A DNA stretch of 26,730 nucleotides from Synergistaceae bacterium UBA5560 (GTDB taxonomy: Bacteria; Synergistota; Synergistia; Synergistales; Aminiphilaceae). The notes under the pieces were generated by a model. That model worked only from the letters and a program-made list of their open reading frames with translations, did no database searches and had not been told where the DNA came from. The stretch spans positions 1 to 26,730 of the forward strand of contig DIMS01000091.1 in NCBI GenBank assembly GCA_002425685.1, given 5' to 3'. A program made the position numbers and the translations under genes. Each line of letters starts with the position of its first letter. The stretch's first letter is position 1. This document shows positions 1-12,800 of the stretch, piece by piece.

Positions 1-76
1 TGGCAGGCCCGGCAGGACTCGAACCTGCAACCCCCGGTTTTGGAGACCAGTGCTCTGCCAATTGAGCTACGGACCT
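1..76 (-). tRNA. trnW: tRNA-Trp (CCA anticodon)
   Basis: On the minus strand a full cloverleaf can be folded. The acceptor AGGTCCG (70-76) pairs with CGGGCCT, the D arm is GCTC..GAGC, the anticodon stem is CTGGT/ACCGG (one G-U pair) with loop CTCCAAA (anticodon CCA), and the T arm is GCAGG TTCGAGT CCTGC. The discriminator G and CCA tail are encoded, and the CCA lies exactly at the window edge. The gene begins only 22 bases after the rpmG stop and no promoter is visible between them, so it is probably cut out of the tuf-rpmG transcript by RNase P and 3' processing. In many bacteria this tRNA sits between tuf and secE-nusG; what follows here is outside the window. Confidence 0.97.
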
Positions 77-98
77 GCGCAACGGAAGGGATTATACC

Positions 99-248
99 TT
101 ACTTTGTCTCCTTGTGCAAGGTATGCCCCTTACAGAACTTACAAAACTTTTTCTTCTCCAGCTTCTTCGTCTGCTTCTTCTTGTTCACCGTAGTGACATA
201 ATTGCGCCGCTTGCATTCTGTACACTGAAGTCCGATATTGTCAGCCAT
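99..248 (-). CDS. rpmG: 50S ribosomal protein L33
   Basis: This 49-residue protein starts MADNIGLQCTECKRRNYVTT and ends HTLHKETK. It is lysine rich and carries two CxxC pairs (Cys9/Cys12 and Cys36/Cys39), so it is the zinc-binding (C+) form of L33, a small protein of the large ribosomal subunit near the E site. The length is normal for the family. The ATG at 248 is preceded by a clear Shine-Dalgarno sequence, GAGGAAGGAT. It lies 30 bases after the tuf stop and 22 bases before tRNA-Trp, in the same orientation, so it is most likely a distal gene of the str-type operon. Zinc-responsive regulation is known for some L33 paralogues, but no Zur-like site is visible here. Confidence 0.97.
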   Translation of the reverse strand: MADNIGLQCTECKRRNYVTTVNKKKQTKKLEKKKFCKFCKGHTLHKETK

Positions 249-278
249 TGATCCTTCCTCTTTCCGCCGGAGCGCTGC

Positions 279-1472
279 CTAGTCGAGGATCTGCGTGACC
301 ACACCGGCGCCGACGGTACGACCGCCTTCGCGCACGGCGAATCGCAGTCCTTCCTCCATGGCGATGGGTACGATCAGCTTCACTTCGAACTGCGAGTTGT
401 CCCCGGGCATGACCATTTCCACGCCCTCGGGCAGTTTGATCTCTCCCGTCACGTCGGTGGTCCGGAAGTAGAACTGCGGCTTGTAGCCGCCGAAGAAGGG
501 CGTGTGACGGCCACCTTCCTCTTTCTTCAGTACGTACACCTCGGCCTTGAAGTGCTTGTGCGGCTTCACGCTCCCGGGTTTCGCCACGACCATGCCCCGC
601 TCCACCTGCTCCTTGTCCACGCCCCGGAGAAGGATTCCCACGTTGTCTCCGGCCTGGGCATCGTCCAGGATCTTCCGGAACATTTCGAGAGAGGTGGCAA
701 CGCTCTTGATCTTGTCGTCCTGCATGCCGATGATCTCGACTTCGGAACCGGGGGTGATGATGCCGCGCTCCATCCTTCCGGTGACGACGGTACCGCGCCC
801 GGTGATGGTGAACACGTCCTCGATGGGCATCAGGAACGGCTTGTCCACTTCGCGCACGGGCTGGGGAATGTGGTCGTCACAGGCATGAATGAGGTCCAGG
901 ATCTTCCCGGTCCATTCGTTGTCGCCGTCGGACTCGAGGGCCTTCAGCGCGGAACCGCGAATGATGGGCACGTCGTCTCCGGGGAAATCGTACTTGTTCA
1001 GCAGGTCCCGCACTTCCATCTCGACGAGGTCGAGCAGTTCGGGGTCGTCCACCATGTCCACCTTGTTCATGAACACGACGAGAGCCGGCACGTTGACCTG
1101 CCGTGCGAGAAGAACGTGTTCCCGCGTCTGGGGCATGGGGCCGTCCGCCGCGGACACGACGAGGATGGCTCCGTCCATCTGGGCGGCACCGGTGATCATG
1201 TTCTTGATGTAGTCCGCGTGCCCGGGGCAGTCGATGTGCGCGTAGTGCCGCGTGTCGGACTGGTATTCCACGTGGGCGATGTTGATGGTGATGCCGCGCT
1301 CACGCTCCTCCGGCGCCTTGTCGATCTGGTCGAAGGGGGTGAAGTCCGCGTATCCCTTTCTTCCCAGCGTCTTCGTGATCGCCGCCGTCAGCGTCGTCTT
1401 CCCGTGGTCGATGTGGCCGATGGTGCCAATGTTCAGATGCGGCTTCGACCGCGCAAATTTCTCCTTTGCCAT
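279..1472 (-). CDS. tuf: Translation elongation factor Tu
   Basis: EF-Tu is the GTPase that brings aminoacyl-tRNA to the ribosomal A site. The 397-residue length is standard. The GTP-binding motifs are all present: G1 GHIDHGKT (residues 19-26), G3 DCPGH (81-85), G4 NKVD (136-139) and a G5-type SALKAL segment. Domains II and III follow, with the usual TGRGTVVTGR and PFFGGYKPQFYFRTTDVTG blocks. The ATG at 1472 has the Shine-Dalgarno GAGGAGG nine bases upstream. The gene lies 37 bases after fusA with no terminator or promoter visible between them, the classical str-operon order rpsL-rpsG-fusA-tuf. Whether a second tuf copy exists elsewhere cannot be seen. Confidence 0.99.
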   Translation of the reverse strand: MAKEKFARSKPHLNIGTIGHIDHGKTTLTAAITKTLGRKGYADFTPFDQIDKAPEERERGITINIAHVEYQSDTRHYAHIDCPGHADYIKNMITGAAQMDGAILVVSAADGPMPQTREHVLLARQVNVPALVVFMNKVDMVDDPELLDLVEMEVRDLLNKYDFPGDDVPIIRGSALKALESDGDNEWTGKILDLIHACDDHIPQPVREVDKPFLMPIEDVFTITGRGTVVTGRMERGIITPGSEVEIIGMQDDKIKSVATSLEMFRKILDDAQAGDNVGILLRGVDKEQVERGMVVAKPGSVKPHKHFKAEVYVLKKEEGGRHTPFFGGYKPQFYFRTTDVTGEIKLPEGVEMVMPGDNSQFEVKLIVPIAMEEGLRFAVREGGRTVGAGVVTQILD

Positions 1473-1509
1473 GCTGCTCCCTCCTCGAAAGTCAGAAAAT
1501 CTCGTATCG

Positions 1510-3573
1510 CTATCGCTTGAGAACCTTCTCCGCCACGTCCCGGGGAACCTCCTCGTACCTGGCGAATTTCATACTGTAGGAAGCTCTTCCCGAGGTTTTA
1601 CTCCGCACGTCCGTCGCGTAGCCGAACATCTCCGCAAGGGGAACGAAGGCCCGAACGATCCGGGCGTTGGCACGGGTGTCCATGCCGTCAACGTGCCCTC
1701 GACGGGCGGAGAGATCACCGATCACGTCACCGAGATATTCCTCGGGCGTGACGACTTCCACCTCCACGACGGGTTCCATGAGAACGGGATCGCCTTTGCG
1801 CATCAGTTCCTTGAAGGCCATGGACGCGGCAATCTTGAAAGCCATTTCGGAACTGTCCACCTCGTGGTAGCTGCCGTCGACGAGAGAGATGCGCACGCCG
1901 ATGACGGGATATCCACCGAGGACACCATTGTTGATGGCCTCGCCCAGGCCCTTCTCCACAGCGGGGATGTACTCCCTGGGAACGACGCCGCCGACAATGC
2001 GGTCCTCGAACTCGTACCCTTTCCTCTCCGGAAGAGGTTCCGCTTCGAGCCACACGTGCCCGTATTGCCCACGGCCTCCGGACTGACGAATGAAGCGCCC
2101 CTCCGCCCTGGAGGCAGTCCGGATGGTCTCCCGATACGCCACCTGGGGGTTGCCAACGCGCACCTCGACACCGAACTCCCGCTTCAAACGGTCCACCAGG
2201 ATCTCAAGATGCAGCTCCCCCATACCGGAAATGATGGTCTGCCCCGTCTCCTGGTCCACCTTGACACGAAACGTTGGATCTTCCTCGGAAAGAGCGGAGA
2301 GTCCCTTGGAGAGCTTGACCTGATCGGCCTTGCTCATGGGCTCCACCGAGAGGGAGATGACCGGTTCGGGGAATTCGAGCGATTCCAGGAGAATGGGAGC
2401 CTTTTCATCGCAGAGCGTATCTCCCGTTCTCGCGGTTTTGAGTCCCGGAAGAGCCACGATGAGCCCTGCGTGGGCGCTCTCCATTTCCTCCCGCTTGTTG
2501 GCATGCATGCGAAGAATCCGGCCAACCCGCTCCCGTTTGTTCGTGGAAGCGTTCAGGATGGAAACACCGTTCTCCAGAGAACCCGAGTAGATCCGACAGA
2601 ACACGAGCCGCCCCACAAAAGGATCTACCATGATCTTGAAGGCGAGCGCCGAAAAGGGTGCGTCGCTCGAACACGCACGCGACGTCTCCCCGCTCGTGTC
2701 CGGGTCGATTCCGACGATATCCGGGAGATCCATCGGACTCGGGAGATAGTCAACCACCGCATCGAGCAACGGTTGGACTCCCTTGTTCTTGAACGCGGAC
2801 CCGCAGAGAACGGGAATGACGTCCAACGCGATTGTATGCTTCCGAAGAGCCTTTCGAAGGAGTGCGTCGGAAACGGCCTCCCCTTCGAGAAACAGGGTGG
2901 TGATCTCCTCGTCGAAATCGGCAAGGACCTCCACCATATCATCCCGCATTCTTCGCGCCTCTTCGAGAAGATGCGGCGGAATGTCCCCGGTCTTCGGCTC
3001 GGCGCCGAGATCGTCCAAATAAATGATTGCCTTCATGGCAACCAGGTCGACGACCCCCTCAAAGGCATCCTCGACTCCAATGGGCATCTGGATCGCCACG
3101 GGACGCGCCCCAAGCCGCTCGCGAATCCCCTTGAGGACCTGAAAGAAATCCGCTCCGACCCGGTCCATTTTGTTCACGAATGCAACTCTGGGCACGCGGT
3201 ATTTGTCAGCCTGACGCCACACCGTTTCCGACTGGGGCTCCACGCCACCCACGGCACAGAAGACCGCCACCGCACCGTCGAGAACCCGCATGGAACGCTC
3301 CACTTCCACGGTAAAATCCACGTGGCCGGGCGTATCAATGATATTGATAAGGCAATCGTGCCAATGACAGGTCGTCGCAGCGGAGGTTATAGTGATGCCT
3401 CTTTCCCGTTCCTGCTCCATCCAGTCCATTGTGGCGGCGCCTTCGTGCACTTCGCCCATCTTGTGCTTGCGTCCCGTGTAAAAAAGGATGCGCTCCGTGG
3501 TCGTCGTCTTTCCCGCATCGATATGGGCCGCAATACCGATGTTGCGAATTTTTCCAAGAGTAAATTCTTCCAT
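1510..3573 (-). CDS. fusA: Translation elongation factor G
   Basis: EF-G is the ribosomal translocase GTPase, also acting in ribosome recycling. Counting from a GTG at 3576 the protein has 688 residues, with G1 AHIDAGKT (17-24), G3 DTPGH (81-85) and G4 NKMD (135-138). Domain III carries SGMGELHLEI, and domain IV carries the GGRGQYGHVW block and the VRISLVDGSYHEVDSS region. The start is ambiguous by one codon because GTG and ATG are adjacent (3576 and 3573). I chose the ATG because the weak GGTGGTGAT Shine-Dalgarno sequence is better spaced from it. The gene sits between rpsG (about 53 bases upstream) and tuf (37 bases downstream). Its sequence context and intact domain IV argue for the canonical factor rather than the EF-G2 or Tet-type paralogues. 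Confidence 0.98.
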   Translation of the reverse strand: MEEFTLGKIRNIGIAAHIDAGKTTTTERILFYTGRKHKMGEVHEGAATMDWMEQERERGITITSAATTCHWHDCLINIIDTPGHVDFTVEVERSMRVLDGAVAVFCAVGGVEPQSETVWRQADKYRVPRVAFVNKMDRVGADFFQVLKGIRERLGARPVAIQMPIGVEDAFEGVVDLVAMKAIIYLDDLGAEPKTGDIPPHLLEEARRMRDDMVEVLADFDEEITTLFLEGEAVSDALLRKALRKHTIALDVIPVLCGSAFKNKGVQPLLDAVVDYLPSPMDLPDIVGIDPDTSGETSRACSSDAPFSALAFKIMVDPFVGRLVFCRIYSGSLENGVSILNASTNKRERVGRILRMHANKREEMESAHAGLIVALPGLKTARTGDTLCDEKAPILLESLEFPEPVISLSVEPMSKADQVKLSKGLSALSEEDPTFRVKVDQETGQTIISGMGELHLEILVDRLKREFGVEVRVGNPQVAYRETIRTASRAEGRFIRQSGGRGQYGHVWLEAEPLPERKGYEFEDRIVGGVVPREYIPAVEKGLGEAINNGVLGGYPVIGVRISLVDGSYHEVDSSEMAFKIAASMAFKELMRKGDPVLMEPVVEVEVVTPEEYLGDVIGDLSARRGHVDGMDTRANARIVRAFVPLAEMFGYATDVRSKTSGRASYSMKFARYEEVPRDVAEKVLKR

Positions 3574-3626
3574 CACAGATCACCACCACATGGACTGAAA
3601 CATCATCTCGTCAAACCCACCCGAAC

Positions 3627-4097
3627 CTACCAACGATAGTGAGCGAAAGCCCGGTTGGCTTCGGCCATGCGATGCGTATCTTCCCGCTTCTTCACGGCTC
3701 CGCCTTCGTTCTTGTAGGCGTCGGTCAACTCGCGAGCAAGGCGTTCCACCATGGGAATACCCTTTCTCGCTCTTGCATAATTGATAATCCACCGGATGGC
3801 CAACGCCTGAGCCCTTGCCGGATGAACCTCCACGGGGACCTGATAGGTCGCGCCGCCAACCCGGCGGGGACGAACCTCGACCAGGGGACGCACATTCTCC
3901 ATGGCCTTTTCGAAGACTTCCGTGGGCTGAGAGGAAAGCCGTTTCGCCGCCAGCTCAAGCGCACCATACATGATCCGCTCGGCGGTGCTCTTTTTCCCTT
4001 CCCACATGACACAGTTGATAAACTTGCTCACCGCCTGATTTCCGAAAACGGAGTCGGGCGGAGTGACGCGCTTGCGAACATGTCCCTTGCGCGGCAT
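3627..4097 (-). CDS. rpsG: 30S ribosomal protein S7
   Basis: S7 is the primary assembly protein of the 30S head, binding the 3' major domain of 16S rRNA near the tRNA exit site. The 156-residue protein starts MPRKGHVRKR and ends RAFAHYRW, the usual bacterial length. The frame stays open upstream, but the ATG at 4097 is preceded by AAGGAGAGGT at good spacing and matches the family N-terminus, so the longer reading was rejected. It lies 19 bases after rpsL in the order rpsL-rpsG-fusA. In E. coli S7 represses translation of its own operon at the rpsL-rpsG spacer. The spacer here is too short for that structure, so such control is not evident. Confidence 0.98.
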   Translation of the reverse strand: MPRKGHVRKRVTPPDSVFGNQAVSKFINCVMWEGKKSTAERIMYGALELAAKRLSSQPTEVFEKAMENVRPLVEVRPRRVGGATYQVPVEVHPARAQALAIRWIINYARARKGIPMVERLARELTDAYKNEGGAVKKREDTHRMAEANRAFAHYRW

Positions 4098-4116
4098 AAA
4101 CGACCTCTCCTTCCCG

Positions 4117-4494
4117 CTATTTCTGCTTCGGACGACGAGCGCCGTACTTGGAACGACTCTGCCGCCGATTCTCCACACCGCCACAGTCGAGGGTTCCGCG
4201 GACAATGTGATACCTGACTCCCGGAAGATCCTTCACGCGACCGCCCCGAACAAGAACCACGGAGTGCTCCTGAAGGTTATGCCCGACACCGGGAATGTAC
4301 GCCGTCACTTCGATTCCATTGGTAAGACGCACACGGGCGACCTTACGCAGAGCCGAGTTCGGCTTCTTGGGGGTCACCGTGTACACCCTCGTGCAGACTC
4401 CTCGCCTTTGGGGGTTCTGCTGCAGGGCGGGGGCGCTGGAACGCTGCCGTTTCTCCTCCCGCCCGTGCCGAATGAGCTGACTGATTGTTGGCAC
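4117..4494 (-). CDS. rpsL: 30S ribosomal protein S12
   Basis: S12 is the decoding-centre protein of the 30S subunit. The 125-codon gene begins with GTG at 4494 (PTISQLIRHGREEKRQ follows), and a strong GGAGGAGGGAG Shine-Dalgarno sequence lies just upstream; the frame upstream of the GTG is not S12-like. The diagnostic blocks TPKKPNSALRK (about residues 41-51) and VKDLPGVRYH (about 87-96) are intact. These contain the lysines whose mutation gives streptomycin resistance in other bacteria, and the aspartate that can be methylthiolated. Nothing visible suggests resistance. It lies 43 bases after the L7Ae-like gene and 19 bases before rpsG. Confidence 0.98.
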   Translation of the reverse strand: MPTISQLIRHGREEKRQRSSAPALQQNPQRRGVCTRVYTVTPKKPNSALRKVARVRLTNGIEVTAYIPGVGHNLQEHSVVLVRGGRVKDLPGVRYHIVRGTLDCGGVENRRQSRSKYGARRPKQK

Positions 4495-4537
4495 TAAGCT
4501 CCCTCCTCCACTTCCAAATACGCTGCCGTTTTCCTCC

Positions 4538-4813
4538 TCAAACCCTACCGCGAGAACCCTCTCCATCCTCATTGAGAATGGCCGCCACGGATGCCTTTCG
4601 GCATAGCGCGCAAGCCCTCCCCAAAACCTGCATGTCCGGAGCCGATTCCACGACAACTCCCCGGTTCTCCGCAAGACGTGCGATTTTCTCCCGCATGGCC
4701 TCATCCGCATCGGACGCTATGAACACCTTCCGTACCGTTCCCCGGATCAGCGCCCTCTCCACCGCCCGAAACCCGGCCACTCTGGGCATGACACACAACT
4801 CGTCAAGAGGCAT
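4538..4813 (-). CDS. rplGB: L7Ae-family K-turn-binding protein (YbxF/RplGB type)
   Basis: This 91-residue protein matches the L7Ae/L30e/S12e/Gadd45 fold as seen in Bacillus YbxF. It has an AGFRAVERALIRGTVRKVFIA-like first half, the DADEAMREKIARLAENRGV helix, and the MQVLGRACALCRKASVAAIL segment that matches the RNA-contacting LGxACG..VGAA loop of the family. The usual glycine-rich part of that loop is replaced by LCRKAS. In Bacilli the homologue lies at the same place between rpoC and rpsL, binds kink-turn RNA and associates with ribosomes. I chose the ATG at 4813 because GGAGGAAT precedes it at good spacing. The gene is the first one downstream of the hairpin/promoter element that follows rpoC. 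Confidence 0.9.
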   Translation of the reverse strand: MPLDELCVMPRVAGFRAVERALIRGTVRKVFIASDADEAMREKIARLAENRGVVVESAPDMQVLGRACALCRKASVAAILNEDGEGSRGRV

Positions 4814-4844
4814 GATTATTCCTCCTGTGCGGACGCACCCGGAC

Positions 4845-4874
4845 ATAATAACAAACGAAGAGGAACCGTGTCAA
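4845..4874 (-). promoter_or_regulatory. Predicted sigma70 promoter for the L7Ae-rpsL-rpsG-fusA-tuf block
   Basis: On the minus strand a perfect TTGACA (4869-4874) is followed after 18 bases by TATTAT (4845-4850, five of six matches to TATAAT). The predicted start is near 4838, giving a leader of about 25 bases that contains the GGAGGAAT ribosome-binding site. The -35 box lies partly in the 3' arm of the hairpin downstream of rpoC, so hairpin and promoter share DNA. Confidence 0.65.
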
Positions 4875-4900
4875 CAACTGAAAAAAGGACACGGTTCCTC
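4860..4900 (-). terminator. Hairpin downstream of rpoC, possible (partial) terminator
   Basis: The minus strand reads GAGGAACCGTGTC, a 15-base loop containing six T, then GACACGGTTCCTC. The two arms are perfectly complementary over 13 bp. It starts 21 bases after the rpoC stop codon. The following bases (TTCGTTTGTTATT) are T-rich but not an uninterrupted U-run, so termination may be incomplete. It could alternatively be an RNA processing or stability hairpin separating the rpoBC and str messages. Confidence 0.6.
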
Positions 4901-4921
4901 CCGTCTTTTCCCGAAATCCCG

Positions 4922-9868
<4,947 letters not shown>

Positions 9869-12800
9869 CTATGCGTTCCCCCCCTCTGGAGCATCGGCTT
9901 CCTCCGACTTCGACTCCGAGACATCATCCTCCCTCCCGAAGAGAAACGCCTCGGTGGTTCCCGCAGAGGAGACGTCTTCGTCGGGTTCATCTTCCACCAT
10001 CACGTCGCTGCGGAAGGAGGAGAAACGGCCGATCCTCCCACTGTCGAACTCTTCCTCGTCCATGACCAGTTCACCCACGGAGCCGTCGTCATAGGTGATC
10101 TCCACGTCGAGTCCGAGCCCCTGAAGTTCCTTCACGAGGACGCGGAAACTCTCCGGAACACCGGGTTCCGTGAGATTCTGCCCCTTCACGATGCGCTCGT
10201 AGGTCTTGAGACGACCCCGAATGTCGTCGGACTTGACGGTGAGCATCTCCTGGAGAATATGCGACGCACCGTATCCCTCGAGAGCCCACACTTCCATCTC
10301 TCCGAAGCGCTGTCCTCCGAACTGAGCCTTGCCCCCGAGAGGCTGCTGGGTGATGAGACTGTACGGGCCGATGGATCTGGCGTGAATCTTGTCGTCCACG
10401 AGGTGGATGAGTTTGAGCATGTACATGCACCCTACGGTGATCTTGTTTTCGAAGGGTTCCCCCGTCCTGCCGTCGAAGAGAGTAATGCGTCCATCGGAGG
10501 TCAGATCCGGGTACTTTTCCTTCTGGAGTTTCTCCACGAGATCGAAGATATGCATTTCCTGGGCACCTTCGAAGACGGGCGTGGCGATGCGGAAACGGCC
10601 TTCCATCTCCTCAATGCCGTTGTAGCCGACAAAACCCATGACGGTTTCAAGAACCTGCCCGAGGTTCATGCGGCTCGGCACCCCGAGAGGATTGAGCACC
10701 ACGTCCACGGGAGTGCCGTCGGGAAGATAGGGCATATCCTCCTCGGGAAGAATGCGGGAGACCACACCCTTGTTTCCGTGACGCCCCGCCATCTTGTCTC
10801 CCACCGTGATCTTTCTGAGCTGGGCGACGTACACCTTGACGACTTCGTTGACACCCGGACTCAGATGTTCGCCGCTCTCCTCCCGCACGAGGCGCTTCAC
10901 CGCCACGACCTTGCCGCCCTCCCCGTGGGGAACCCGGAGGGACGTATCGCGAACCTCCCGGGCCTTTTCACCGAAGATCGCCCGCAGAAGCTTTTCCTCG
11001 GGAGATTGGTCCGATTCGCCCTTGGGAGTCACCTTGCCCACGAGGATATCCGCCGCCTTGGCCTCCGCCCCAACCCGAATGATCCCGTTTTCGTCGAGGT
11101 TCTTCAGGGCATCCTCGCCAACATTGGGAATGTCCCGGGTGATCTCCTCGGGGCCGAGTTTCGTGTCCCGGCTGTCGATTTCGTACTCTTCGATGTGGAT
11201 CGACGTGTAATAGTCTTCCTTCACGAGACGCTCGTTCAGAAGAATGGCATCCTCGAAGTTGTATCCTTCCCAGGACATGAAGGCCACGATGACGTTCCGT
11301 CCGAGAGCGAGTTCCCCCTTCTCCACGGATTGCCCGTCGGCGATGATATCGCCTTTTTCGACCCGGTCCCCTGCCTGGACGATGACCTTCTGATGAATGA
11401 CGGTCCCCTGATTCGAACGCCTGAATTTGATCAGGCTGTAGGTATCCCTGGTGCCATCGCCGGCGGTGATCTCGATGCCATTCGCATCGAGATGGGTCAC
11501 CACACCGGCACGTCGCGCCAAGATACAGGACCCGGAATCCCTGGCGATGCGTCCTTCGATTCCCGTTCCGACGATGGGAGCCTCGGCACTGATGAGCGGC
11601 ACGGCCTGGCGCTGCATGTTCGATCCCATAAGTGCCCGGTTCGCGTCGTCGTGCTCCAGAAAGGGAATGAGCGCCGTGGAGATGGAGACGACCTGCTTCG
11701 GCGCCACGTCGATGAAGTGAATTCCGGCGGGCTCCACGGAGACAATGGATCCTCGGGAGCGAACGTGCACTTCCGGCCCGAGAATTCGTCCCGTCTCATC
11801 CACGGGGGTGTTCGCACGCCCCACGTAGTAATGATCTTCCTCGTCCGCGGAGAGATTCACCACGTCGTCGGTGACGCATCCGTCCACGACCCTTCTCTTC
11901 GGCGTGACCAGAAAACCGTATTCGTTGACTCGTGCGAAGGTCGCGAGAGAGGTGACCAGGCCGATGTTCGGTCCTTCCGGCGTTTCGATGGGGCACACGC
12001 GACCGTAATGGGTGTAGTGCACGTCCCTGGCCTCGAATCCGGCCCGTTCCCGGGAAAGACCTCCGGGGCCGAGAGCGGAGAGGCGGCGCCGATGCGTGAG
12101 CTCTGCGAGGGGATTCGTCTGGTCCATGAACTGTGAGAGCTGGCCGGAACCGAAAAACTCCCGAAGCGCCGCCGAGATGGGGCGCACGTTGATGAGCTCC
12201 TTCGCTGTGGCCACCGCGAGGTCGGGAATCGTGGTCATGCGCTCCTTGGCGATGCGCTCCATGCGCAGCAGCCCGATGCGGACCTGGTTCTGAAGCAGCT
12301 CACCCACGGCTCTGACGCGACGGTTTCCGAGGTGGTCGATGTCGTCCTCCTGGCCGGAACCGTTGCGCAGGGCGATGAGTCCCGCGATGATGTGCACGAT
12401 GTCATCCACCGTGAGAAGGCGGTTGGACTCGGGAACATCGAGGTCGAGCCGCCGGTTGACTTTGTAGCGGCCCACCCGTCCCAGATTGTATCTCCGGGTG
12501 TCGAAGAAGAGACTGTTCACGTAGTCCCGAGCGTTCTCCATACGGGCAGGCTCGTTGGGGCGAAGCCGGCGGAAGAGTTCAAGAACCGCCTCCTCGCTGT
12601 TTTCCGAGTTGTCCCGTTCGAGCGTGGAGGCCAGCGCGTTGTCGACGTTCCAAACACGCACCGTGGTCCGCCCCATGTTCCAGAGTGCCTCAAGGTGTTC
12701 CTTGGTGAGGCGGTCGTTCCGACGGATCACCGTCTGGCCAGCCTCGTTGAGAATGGCCTCCGCGAGAAGGCGACCCCGGGCCTCCTCCTCAATGAGATCG

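Noticed and set aside
3580..3591. Mini reading frame ATG TGG TGG TGA just before fusA, a possible Trp-rich leader peptide
   Set aside because: It has no ribosome-binding site and no attenuator hairpin, and two tryptophan codons in 12 bases are easily due to chance.
3577..3626. Possible promoter between rpsG and fusA (TTGACG)
   Set aside because: No -10-like hexamer is found at 16-18 bases downstream, and the gap is a normal intra-operon spacing.
1252..3639. Open plus-strand frame of 795 codons opposite fusA
   Set aside because: Same codon-register shadow as above. It is rich in His, Arg, Gly and Asp from complementary codons and resembles no family.
4117..4710. Longer version of rpsL (197 codons)
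   Set aside because: The extra N-terminus is not S12-like and overlaps the L7Ae-like gene. The GTG at 4494 has a strong ribosome-binding site.
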